From: Actinokineospora globicatena
GTDB taxonomy: Bacteria > Actinomycetota > Actinomycetes > Mycobacteriales > Pseudonocardiaceae
Assembly: GCF_024171945.1 (NCBI RefSeq)
Contig: NZ_JAMTCR010000002.1
Span: 2,356,001 to 2,420,000, forward strand
Length of the DNA stretch: 64,000 nucleotides
Reading direction: 5' to 3'
Shown: one piece after another, positions 24,575-31,881 of the stretch
Layout: the number at the start of each line of letters is the position of its first letter
How positions within the stretch are numbered: position 1 is the first letter of the stretch
The notes under the pieces: model-generated
Seen by the model: the letters and a program-made list of their open reading frames with translations, nothing else
Databases searched by the model: none
Told to the model about the DNA's origin: nothing
Translations under genes and position numbers: made by a program

Positions 24575-27406
24575 TTATGGGCCGATATGAATCATGGCCA
24601 TCCACCACATGCGCCACTCGGGTTTCTGTATCCGCAACGCTTCGGTTGCGGCATGCAGGGCCAGGGCGGAGTGTTCAGGGTTCGGACGGCCGTCGTACTC
24701 CAAGTGCTTGTAGAACAGGTGGGCGACTCTTCTTGCTACATTATCGGCCACCGGCCACAAAGCTGCAGTTACGTGTCTGAATCCGATCACTTGGAAAGCT
24801 GTCGCTACGTGGATCGCCTCGTCGGCCAAGGTCGGAGCGGAGGTGCCAGTGCTGCAAGCGGAAAGGTAGACGAGTTCGGCGTTGTCCAACCGGATCCCTG
24901 CCAGATCAAGCACGGTCAGCCTCTGGTCGGCCAGCACCAATCCGCTGGACGACGGGCTGACAGGATCGGTGACGCCGTGGCATGCGAAGTGTGCAATTGT
25001 GCCACGGGGGATCGCGGCGAGCACGGCGTCCCGAGTGGCTGCGGCTTCGACTAACACTTCCACGCTCGTGGGGAACATGTCGCGCAGCTCCGCCACTTCG
25101 GGTCCCGCAGCAGGTAGGTAGGGTGTACCAGGGACGTAGGACGTTGCCACAGCCAGCACATGCGGCGCGCATGCCTTCGCCTCGCGCTGGCGACGTGCGT
25201 GAATCAAGGCGCGGATCGTCGGCGTGTAGGACGAAATGACCAAGTCCGGTACAGTTTCCGGGACATCGCCCGCAGGCGTGTCGTGATAACCCGCCATGTG
25301 AAGCGGAAGAAATGACAACATACCCGACGGACACCACCATAGGCGCGGAAGATCATCATCAGGTGCGTGACGACCAGTCAGGCCGATGCCGTCGAACACC
25401 GGCTTGGCGATTGCCTCCCAGAGCCACCCGAGAATATCGCCCAGCAGGCGGTTTTCCTGATGTGGAGATCCCTCCCGTGTCATTGCGGCCTTCAGCGTGA
25501 CTAGCCGGAGCTCAATCTCCTTTGGGTTCACTCTCGGCAGCCGAATCACCGATACGCCGCTTCTGGTCAACACGAGAGCATCAGACCGGTACCTACTCAC
25601 GTTGAGCAGTACGACAGGGCCCGCCGTAGCCGCGTCTAGCAGGTCGGTGGTCGCCATCCGACCCAGAAACCCTTCGAATCCAGGCAAACTACGAATCTCC
25701 TCCATCACCTCATCCCACTCACGCCGAGCAACACGCTTGGACCATTCCAATGACGACGGCGGATCGTCGTGTCCGTGCGGCGTGAGGTGGTTGAACCGGT
25801 CGCGCAAGGCCGCGAAACGGGCCGCGAGATGCGGTGCGCGCTCCGCGAGTTCGGTCAGATCCGTGGACAGGTCGAGCGACCGCGTCAGCAGCACACCCCG
25901 ACCGTGTTCCCACAATTCGATGGCGCGGGAGGGATCACCTGCATTCAACGCGCACGCGGCAGCGTCCGACGCGAGCCCAGAAAACCTGGCGAGGTGGAAC
26001 TCGCTGTCGTCGCGGTCGGCTCCGTGCCACACCATCTGGTCGACTGCGTGGATCGCGATGTCAAAGACCTCCACGGCCAACGGCCAGTCACCGGCGGCTG
26101 CGGCGGCCCGACCCAGGTGGGTCGTAACGAGCGCGCGCATCGGTGAGCCGACTGCCGTGGTGTTCGAGGCAGCGCGGAGCACGCTGACGGCTTCGTTCAG
26201 CAACTCCTGATCACCGCGCAATTCACCGTTCGCCAGCAGCGTGCCGCCGAGGTTCAGGAGGGCACCCGATCGGTCGGGGTGGTCGACGGGTGTGGCGTGG
26301 ACTGCTTGGCGGGCGACGTCGATGGCGGTGTCCAGGTCCGCGACGTTGCCGGTGCGTTCATAGCGCGCACGGAGGGCGATGCCGAGGTTGGACAGGTGGC
26401 GTGGGAGGTTGGGGTGGTCGATGGGTGTGGCGTGGACTGCTTGGCGGGCGACGTCGATGGCGGTGTCCAGGTCCGCGACGTTGCCGGTGCGTTCATAGCG
26501 CGCACGGAGGGCGATGCCGAGGTTGGACAGCCTTCCCGCCAGTTCGGGACGCTCATGGTTCGCGCCAGCGACAGCATGACTGCTGGCATCGATCGCGCGG
26601 TCGAGTTCGTGCGATTCACCCGTGTGCTGGAACCGGGCGTAATGTGCGATCGCCAGTAGAGACAGCAGGCGGAAGTGCTCGGGATCATCCCGCGGTACCG
26701 ACGCCGCAGCCTCATTTCCGACTTCGACGATCTCCTGCAGATCGTCGGGATGTCCGTGACGCCGGTAGCGGAGGTACAGCGCGGCCATCAGGCCCGTGAG
26801 ACCGGGACGGCGATCCCGGTCGCCGAGATCCACTGACTTGCGAAAGATGTCTACCGCCTCGTCCAGTCCGGAGGGCGAGCCGGTTGACTCGACATGCAGC
26901 AGCAATGCGCTGCCGAGCCTTTGCAACGTCACCAGCTGTGCGCGGTAGTCCTCCGTAGTTACGCGGGTGAGTGCCAGCCGGAAAGCAGCGATGGAGGTGT
27001 CCAGCATGTCCCGGTCGCCGGTAGCCTCGTACTCGTGGATGAGGTCGTCGCCCATCAACATCCACGGGTCGCTATCCGGTCGAAGGGTGTCGGCGGGGAC
27101 CAGAGTTTCCCGCAGCGCGTCTGGAACAAGATCCGGTCGCGACCGCTGAACCTGGCGGAAGACTTCGATCGCCTCATCCAAGTCGGGACGATCGTCGGGT
27201 GCGGGCAGCAGGAGGTAGCGATACCAGTGCAGCAGCCCGACCACCGCTGCAGCCTCCACGTGCTTGGTGACGCGATTGCCAATCGCCTCTCGGAGCGCGA
27301 TGGCGTCAGCAAGTGCGGCTGGCGCGAGTACTGCCGCCGGATCATAATCCGCGTCGTATCGATCGAGGCAGGCGCGCAAGCGGCGGGTCAAGTCATCAGT
27401 CGTCAT
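24575..27406 (-). CDS. TPR-CHAT caspase-like protease, 943 aa
   Basis: Residues ~1-540 form tetratricopeptide-like repeats, two of which are almost identical. Residues ~560-943 form a CHAT domain, a caspase-like cysteine peptidase. The catalytic dyad is intact: His810 in HFACHG and Cys851 in SACSTGTS, 41 residues apart as in active CHAT proteases. TPRs in this class sense a partner and gate the protease. It is the last gene of the minus-strand operon that starts at 28769 (small membrane protein, sigma factor, 79-aa protein), about 100 bases after the 79-aa gene. In type III-E CRISPR, TPR-CHAT (Csx29) cleaves a regulator that holds a sigma factor; a similar circuit is a reasonable hypothesis here. 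The start is the ATG at 27406. Confidence 0.9.
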   Translation of the reverse strand: MTTDDLTRRLRACLDRYDADYDPAAVLAPAALADAIALREAIGNRVTKHVEAAAVVGLLHWYRYLLLPAPDDRPDLDEAIEVFRQVQRSRPDLVPDALRETLVPADTLRPDSDPWMLMGDDLIHEYEATGDRDMLDTSIAAFRLALTRVTTEDYRAQLVTLQRLGSALLLHVESTGSPSGLDEAVDIFRKSVDLGDRDRRPGLTGLMAALYLRYRRHGHPDDLQEIVEVGNEAAASVPRDDPEHFRLLSLLAIAHYARFQHTGESHELDRAIDASSHAVAGANHERPELAGRLSNLGIALRARYERTGNVADLDTAIDVARQAVHATPIDHPNLPRHLSNLGIALRARYERTGNVADLDTAIDVARQAVHATPVDHPDRSGALLNLGGTLLANGELRGDQELLNEAVSVLRAASNTTAVGSPMRALVTTHLGRAAAAAGDWPLAVEVFDIAIHAVDQMVWHGADRDDSEFHLARFSGLASDAAACALNAGDPSRAIELWEHGRGVLLTRSLDLSTDLTELAERAPHLAARFAALRDRFNHLTPHGHDDPPSSLEWSKRVARREWDEVMEEIRSLPGFEGFLGRMATTDLLDAATAGPVVLLNVSRYRSDALVLTRSGVSVIRLPRVNPKEIELRLVTLKAAMTREGSPHQENRLLGDILGWLWEAIAKPVFDGIGLTGRHAPDDDLPRLWWCPSGMLSFLPLHMAGYHDTPAGDVPETVPDLVISSYTPTIRALIHARRQREAKACAPHVLAVATSYVPGTPYLPAAGPEVAELRDMFPTSVEVLVEAAATRDAVLAAIPRGTIAHFACHGVTDPVSPSSSGLVLADQRLTVLDLAGIRLDNAELVYLSACSTGTSAPTLADEAIHVATAFQVIGFRHVTAALWPVADNVARRVAHLFYKHLEYDGRPNPEHSALALHAATEALRIQKPEWRMWWMAMIHIGP
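26276..26530 (-). repeat. Near-perfect tandem duplication inside the TPR-CHAT gene, period 135 bp
   Basis: Bases 26276-26395 and 26411-26530 are nearly identical (one clear mismatch, GACGGG versus GATGGG). The period of 135 bp equals one 45-residue TPR unit (SNLGIALRARYERTGNVADL, then DTAIDVARQAV). The other repeats in the protein are far more diverged, so this duplication is recent. Confidence 0.9.
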
Positions 27407-27505
27407 GGTGACCGCCGATCAGGGAACAGAGCCCGACCGTCATAGGCCGCGCGATGGCGGTCGGTGACGGCCGGGCGGGCACTCAGGCTGATCATCAGGT
27501 GGTGG

Positions 27506-27745
27506 TCATGAGGTCGACGCGACAGGCCACGTTTGGTAGGGCGGCGACGCAGATTCGCCGTCGGCCCTCGTCCGCCGGGCCTCCACCCCAGCCGCAACCT
27601 CGGCCACGATCGCATCCATGTCGTTGATGTCGGTGGTCGAGCCGGGCTCACTCGTGCGAAGCAGGACGTCGAGCTTCAACTCGGTGAGCGATCGCTTCAT
27701 TTCAACGATCGACCGCACGGCCGCGTCGTCCTCGTGCTCCGGCAT
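27506..27745 (-). CDS. Small acidic protein between sigma factor and TPR-CHAT, 79 aa
   Basis: The ATG at 27745 starts two bases after the sigma-factor stop (TGACCATG), so translation is coupled. The product is acidic in its first half (PEHEDDAAVRSIVEMKRSLTE predicted helix), with no membrane segment or cysteines and a disordered Ser/Pro/Thr tail. A longer frame from 27859 would overlap the sigma gene and reads as low-complexity. Position suggests a regulator of the sigma factor or the substrate or partner of the CHAT protease; both are inference. No family is recognised. Confidence 0.65.
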   Translation of the reverse strand: MPEHEDDAAVRSIVEMKRSLTELKLDVLLRTSEPGSTTDINDMDAIVAEVAAGVEARRTRADGESASPPYQTWPVASTS

Positions 27746-27747
27746 GG

Positions 27748-28503
27748 TCACGACTCGTCCTCCTTCGACTGTGCGATGTGGCGCCGTAGCTTCGCCAGTG
27801 CGCTGCTGATTCGGTTGTCCACGGTACGCAGTGAGATCCCCGTTCGGTCGGCGATCCACCGCCGGTGGTGGCCGTCGAGGTACCGGTACTCCACCACCTG
27901 CCGCTCCTGAAGGCTCAGGACGCGGTGCAGCAGGTCGTTGAGCAGGATCCGATAGTCGAACTCGGCCACGGTCGACTCGCCCGCGGCACGCTTGACGGTC
28001 CGCTCCGTACGCAGCGCCTCGCGCTCAAAATGCTTGATGGCTACTCGCGTCCCCACCGTCGCGAGCCACGCCGCAGGGTCTTCGAGCTCGTTGAGCCGAT
28101 CGCGGCGGCGATAAGCGGCAAGGAATGTCTCTTGGGCGACGTCCTCTGCCAGCCGGGCGTCGCCCGCGCACACCTTGGTGAGTTTTGCGATCAGACGGGG
28201 CCTATGCGCGAAGTAGAAGCCGTCGAAGTCGATTCTTTTGAACTGGGTCGCCCGCTGTTGCCTGGCTTCTACCGAGTCAGTACGGTCGACCGGGCCGTCC
28301 GAGGCAACCGGGACGACCCGCTCGACCGCCTCGACGTCGCCGTTCCACACCGCGCGCAGCGGGGTGGTGGCAGGACGGCCCGGCCGCGATGCGAGTTCGA
28401 CATCCCGTAAAGTGGCTGGGTCTTCATCTGCGGGCATGGTCAACGACCCGCCTCCAGTCGACGGCTCGTCGGCGTCGGACTCGTCGACATGCTTGTGGCT
28501 CAA
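27748..28503 (-). CDS. Sigma-70 family (ECF-type) RNA polymerase sigma factor, 251 aa
   Basis: Region 2 (about residues 92-160: FYFAHRPRLIAKLTKV, RLAEDVAQETFLAAYRRRD, DPAAWLATVGTRVA) recognises the -10, and region 4 (about 185-245: VLSLQERQVVEYRYLDGHHR, IADRTGISLRTVDNRISSAL) is a helix-turn-helix for the -35. The ~85-residue N-terminal extension is acidic and disordered, longer than in ordinary ECF factors, and may be regulatory. ATG 28503 overlaps the stop of the upstream membrane-protein gene (ATGA). It is the second gene of the TPR-CHAT operon. Target promoters are unknown; no anti-sigma of standard type is adjacent. Confidence 0.9.
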   Translation of the reverse strand: MSHKHVDESDADEPSTGGGSLTMPADEDPATLRDVELASRPGRPATTPLRAVWNGDVEAVERVVPVASDGPVDRTDSVEARQQRATQFKRIDFDGFYFAHRPRLIAKLTKVCAGDARLAEDVAQETFLAAYRRRDRLNELEDPAAWLATVGTRVAIKHFEREALRTERTVKRAAGESTVAEFDYRILLNDLLHRVLSLQERQVVEYRYLDGHHRRWIADRTGISLRTVDNRISSALAKLRRHIAQSKEDES

Positions 28504-28769
28504 CCCGTCACCTCATTGTCATCCTGACCCTCCGGCCGAACGACCAGCCGAAGCCCATTCTCTACTGAGTGGGACAACTCTGTGCCCGGCGGCAGCGGCA
28601 ACGTGGCCATCCGAACCTGCTCCCGAACAATCTGTACTGCGGCCCGCTCACGCCGGAGGCGTTCGACAGTGCCCAACAACCCTGATCGGCGCAATGCGCT
28701 CGCGGCAACCGGTAGTAGCGCGACCAGCCCGGTGATCACGGTCGACAGCAGTGCGGCATCCGGTGTCAT
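28500..28769 (-). CDS. Small membrane protein, 89 aa, first gene of the sigma/TPR-CHAT operon
   Basis: One N-terminal membrane helix (LLSTVITGLVALLPVAASAL, about residues 6-26) is followed by a basic amphipathic helix (RRSGLLGTVERLRRERAAVQ) and a short charged tail. ATG 28769 has GGAGG 5 bases upstream; the in-frame GTG 6 bases before it overlaps that site. The stop overlaps the sigma-factor ATG. It may tether the operon products at the membrane. No family is recognised. Confidence 0.7.
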   Translation of the reverse strand: MTPDAALLSTVITGLVALLPVAASALRRSGLLGTVERLRRERAAVQIVREQVRMATLPLPPGTELSHSVENGLRLVVRPEGQDDNEVTG

Positions 28770-29155
28770 GGTCACCTCCTCGTCTTACCCACAGGACCGC
28801 TGGCGGCGGGGAAAGCTGCAACTTGTGCCACCGGTTACGCCGAACGAGTCCTGTCGACGTGAGAGCCACGCCCGGCAACAGGCCATGTCATGGGAGCGGG
28901 CGGGCTTTACCTCGAAGATCGGGCGGACGTTCGAAGACCCGCAGCGCGCTAGGTTCGCGACCGGACGAACATCCGCTCATGCCGCGATGCTGTTGCTCCG
29001 GCGAAACGGCCGGTGTATGAGATGGTCAACAGGCTGGCAAGACGAACAACCGATCGACGGTCAGTGATCAGATGCCGTTGTCCTCTGCACGATGGGTGCC
29101 GTCGGAGTTGACATTGGCGGGTAGGACGGAGTCATCGGCACCAGAAGCAGCTGGT
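28770..29155. other. 386-bp non-coding stretch upstream of the sigma/TPR-CHAT operon
   Basis: No supported gene on either strand. It must hold the promoter of the minus-strand operon. A GTAAC-type sequence lies near 28830 on the minus strand, of the sort used as a -35 by ECF factors, but I see no matching -10 and do not call it. Confidence 0.4.
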
Positions 29156-29245
29156 ACTCACACCTGATAGGTGTCTTCGAGTACCAGGCGCTTAGCCGTG
29201 GATGTTGCCCATGTTTTTGGTGCCCCCGGCAGGATTCGAACCTGC
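29156..29245 (-). repeat. Attachment-site direct repeat at the intact tRNA-Arg end, with hairpin
   Basis: This is the partner of the repeat at 18740-18829. Within it, and starting a few bases before (29152-29188), is a two-part hairpin: outer stem GGTACTC/GAGTACC and inner stem ACACCT/AGGTGT, which may terminate tRNA transcription. In the distal copy the outer stem is ACACTC/GAGTGT, so pairing is kept although the bases differ. Confidence 0.75.
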
Positions 29246-29292
29246 GCTCCCGCCTCCGGAGGGCGGTGCTCTATCCCCTGAGCTACGGGGGC
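29221..29292 (-). tRNA. tRNA-Arg (anticodon CCG)
   Basis: The minus strand folds as a 72-nt cloverleaf: acceptor GCCCCCG/CGGGGGC with discriminator A, D-arm GCTC...GAGC, anticodon stem CCGCC/GGCGG with loop CTCCGGA (anticodon CCG), and T-arm GCAGG-TTCGAAT-CCTGC. The CCA end is not encoded. Its 3' end is the inferred integration site of the island to the left. Confidence 0.96.
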
Positions 29293-29488
29293 GGCTGTGT
29301 GACGGGGGAAAGAGTAGCGCATGTGGGGTAGTGGGGGGTTGGCGGGGGTGGGTCACGGGTGGGCTGCGGTGCTCGAAGTGGTCTGGACCTTTTGCGGATC
29401 TGGCACTAGCCTCTGGGCGATTGCTGCGGGTAATCGCGGGTTGGCGGGGCGTCTGGAGGGATTCGGGCGCGACGGCTAGGAGGGTGTT

Positions 29489-30589
29489 GTGGCCGAGGTC
29501 CGGTACGAAGCTGCGTCGAGGGTGTACCCGGGGTCGCCCCCGGTCCGGGCGGTGGACGGGTTGGACCTGTCGATCGAGGACGGGGAGTTCCTCGTCCTGG
29601 TGGGGCCCTCCGGGTCGGGGAAGTCGACCGCGCTGCGGATGCTCGCCGGGTTGGAGGACGTGGACGAGGGCGCGATCCGCATCGGTGACCGCGACGTCAC
29701 CGCGGTGCCGCCCAAGGGGCGCGACATCGCCATGGTGTTCCAGTCCTACGCGCTCTACCCGCACATGACCGTCGCGCAGAACATGGGCTTCGCGCTCAAG
29801 CTGCAGGGGCTGTCCAAGCAGGTCATCGCCGAGAAGGTGACCGAGGCGGCCAAGCTGCTCGACCTGGAGAAGTACCTGGCCCGCAAGCCCAAGGCGCTCT
29901 CCGGCGGCCAGCGCCAGCGCGTGGCCATGGGCCGGGCCATCGTGCGCGACCCCGCCGTCTTCCTGATGGACGAGCCGCTGTCCAACCTGGACGCGAAGCT
30001 GCGCGTGGAGACCCGCGCCAACATCGCCGCACTGCAGCGCCGCCTGGGCACCACCACCATCTACGTGACGCACGACCAGGTGGAGGCCATGACCATGGGC
30101 CACCGGGTCGCCGTGCTCAAGGACGGCCTGCTGCAGCAGTGCGACACCCCGCGCGCCCTCTACGACAACCCGGCCAACGCCTTCGTCGCGGGCTTCATCG
30201 GTTCGCCGTCGATGAACCTGCGGCCCAGCGCGGTCGGCAACGGCACGCTCAGCCTCGGTGAGCTCAACGTCCCGCTGACCCGCGACACCGTCGCCGCCAT
30301 CTCGAAGGCGAACCTCGCGTCGGTGACCGTCGGTGTCCGCCCGGAGTCGCTCGGCCTGGTGCCCGCCGGCTCGCCCAACGCCTTCGACCTGGTGGTCGAG
30401 CTGGTCGAGGAGCTCGGCGCGGACGCCCTGGTGCACGGCTCGGTCGCCAACGACCCCGGCGGCCCCCGCCTGGTGCTGCGCGTCGACGGCCGGACCCCGC
30501 CCGGGCTCGGCCAGACCGTGCGCGTCGTGCTCCGCGACCCGAGCGAGATCCACCTGTTCCACCCGGAGAACGGCGACCGGCTGATCTAG
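29489..30589 (+). CDS. ABC transporter ATP-binding protein of the UgpC/MsmK sugar-import family
   Basis: This is a 366-residue ATPase of the carbohydrate-import (CUT1) type. Walker A is VGPSGSGKST near residue 38, the signature LSGGQRQRVAMGRA near 136, Walker B FLMDEPLSNLDAKLR near 157, then the H-loop (VTHDQ) and a C-terminal TOBE/regulatory domain (from ~240). Such MsiK-like subunits energise several sugar importers in actinomycetes, which fits the absence of permease genes nearby. GTG 29489 has AGGAGGG 4 bases upstream. A terminator hairpin with a T-run follows. Sugar specificity cannot be told. Confidence 0.92.
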   Translation: MAEVRYEAASRVYPGSPPVRAVDGLDLSIEDGEFLVLVGPSGSGKSTALRMLAGLEDVDEGAIRIGDRDVTAVPPKGRDIAMVFQSYALYPHMTVAQNMGFALKLQGLSKQVIAEKVTEAAKLLDLEKYLARKPKALSGGQRQRVAMGRAIVRDPAVFLMDEPLSNLDAKLRVETRANIAALQRRLGTTTIYVTHDQVEAMTMGHRVAVLKDGLLQQCDTPRALYDNPANAFVAGFIGSPSMNLRPSAVGNGTLSLGELNVPLTRDTVAAISKANLASVTVGVRPESLGLVPAGSPNAFDLVVELVEELGADALVHGSVANDPGGPRLVLRVDGRTPPGLGQTVRVVLRDPSEIHLFHPENGDRLI

Positions 30590-31782
30590 CCCGCCGCGCA
30601 GTCACCCTCCGGCGCGGTTGTCGCAGCCGCGCCGGAGGTGTTTTCCACCCCCGTGCAGCCGCCGGTCACCGGACGGTTCGGGTGCGGGCGGTGCGGACGT
30701 GCAGGCCGCACCGCTGGCGCCGCCTCGGCGGTCTCCGTCGGGGCCACCGCCTCCGACGGGTCCGGGGGCTCTGAGGGCTCCGTTGACGGCGGCTCGCTCG
30801 GCACTGACGTCTCCGTCGGCGCCGGCGTCTCCGAGGGCGGCTGCGTCGTCGTCGGGGCGGGCTCCGGTGACGGTGACGGCGGCTGCTCCGGCACCGCGAC
30901 CACGGGTGCCTCCTCCACCGGCGGCGCGGGCGGGATCGGCGTGACGCCACCCGAGTACGCGGTCAACCACGTCGTCACCGCGACCACGTAGTCGCCGGAG
31001 TGGTTGTAGCGGAAGATCGCCGCGCCCAGGTCGTCGACGTTGTTCAGGTCCATGCCGCCCGAGCACAGGTAGCGCCCCGCCGCGAGGGCCGCGTCGTAGA
31101 TGTTGTGCGGGCTGCGCACCCCGTCGCCGTTGCCGTCGGCGGCGTACTTCCGCCAGGTCGACGGGATGAACTGCATCGGGCCGACCGCGCGGTCCCACGT
31201 GGTGTCCCCGTCCAGCTCCCCGCCGTCGGTGTCGGCGATGGCCGCGATGCCGGGACCGCCGGAGAGCACCGGCCCCAGGATGCGCGGCGCCGTGTCGCCG
31301 TTGTCGTCGGCGCGCCCACCGCCCGCGTGCCCGGACTCGACCCGGCCGATCGCGGCCAGGTGGTACCACTTCAGCCCGCACGCGCGCGGGGCCAGCCGCT
31401 CGGCCTTGCGGTACGCGTCGAGCATGTTGCTCGGCACCCCGGTCGAGGTGACCGGCGCCTGCGGCTCGATCCGCTCGACGGCGACGGGCGGGGGCAGCTG
31501 GGTCACCGGGCCGATCGCGGGGAACGCGGACATCACCCGTTGCGTCGACGTGCCCGCTTGGTCGGCCGCCGCGGCGACCGGTTCGCGCACCGGGGTCATC
31601 GCGATCGGGGACGCGTTCGCCGGGGGTTGGGCCGGGCCGGACGCTTGGGCCGCGGCCGTGGCCAGCGACAACAGGACGAGGGCGAGGGCGGTGACCGGGC
31701 GCGCGCCCCCCGGCTGCGATGGGGTAACCACACCTTCCCGTTTACCAGAGCGCTGACAACGCCTCGGGGAGTCCGCGACCAT
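30586..31782 (-). CDS. Secreted lytic murein transglycosylase with Pro/Thr/Glu-rich tail, 398 aa
   Basis: An N-terminal hydrophobic segment (VTALALVLLSLATAAAQASG, about residues 30-49) is a signal peptide or anchor. The SLT_2/MltB-like domain (about 115-290) has catalytic Glu in AAIGRVESGH and the family motifs VGPMQFIPSTWRKYA, DGNGDG and FRYNHSGDY. The last ~110 residues are Pro/Thr/Ser/Glu-rich, a probable cell-wall-spanning linker. It cleaves the MurNAc-GlcNAc bond outside the membrane. ATG 31782 is preceded by GAGGG. Its stop overlaps that of the ABC ATPase gene by 4 bases in a convergent arrangement. Confidence 0.88.
   Translation of the reverse strand: MVADSPRRCQRSGKREGVVTPSQPGGARPVTALALVLLSLATAAAQASGPAQPPANASPIAMTPVREPVAAAADQAGTSTQRVMSAFPAIGPVTQLPPPVAVERIEPQAPVTSTGVPSNMLDAYRKAERLAPRACGLKWYHLAAIGRVESGHAGGGRADDNGDTAPRILGPVLSGGPGIAAIADTDGGELDGDTTWDRAVGPMQFIPSTWRKYAADGNGDGVRSPHNIYDAALAAGRYLCSGGMDLNNVDDLGAAIFRYNHSGDYVVAVTTWLTAYSGGVTPIPPAPPVEEAPVVAVPEQPPSPSPEPAPTTTQPPSETPAPTETSVPSEPPSTEPSEPPDPSEAVAPTETAEAAPAVRPARPHRPHPNRPVTGGCTGVENTSGAAATTAPEGDCAAG
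30603..30644 (+). terminator. Terminator after the ABC ATPase gene
   Basis: A GC-rich hairpin (CACC-TCCGGCGCGG against CCGCGCCGGA-GGTG, one bulge) is followed by TTTT, 14 bases after the stop. It lies inside the 3' end of the convergent transglycosylase gene. Confidence 0.8.
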
Positions 31783-31881
31783 GATCCCTCGTTCGAGTGG
31801 CGAACGCCGCCGATCGAGTCACAGCGGGTTGTACGTATGCGCATGTGACTATATGTTGGACGGTGACGGGGAGAGGGGTGC

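Larger units (their letters stand above)
18805..29245. mobile_element. Putative tRNA-Arg-borne genomic island, about 10.4 kb, no integrase left
   Basis: The island is bounded by direct repeats of the tRNA-Arg(CCG) 3' end. The intact tRNA lies at the right edge with its 3' end facing the island, and the partial copy lies at the left edge in the same orientation, as expected after integration. Inside are only the STAND ATPase gene and the sigma/TPR-CHAT operon. I find no integrase, excisionase or relaxase, so the element is either immobile now or was mobilised in trans. The 590 bases from 18830 to 19419 hold no gene I can support. Boundaries are inferred from sequence only. Confidence 0.6.

Noticed and set aside
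29192..30562. A 456-residue minus-strand frame opposite the ABC transporter gene
   Set aside because: It is antisense to a clear ATPase, crosses the tRNA gene and reads as His/Arg/Gly-rich shadow sequence.
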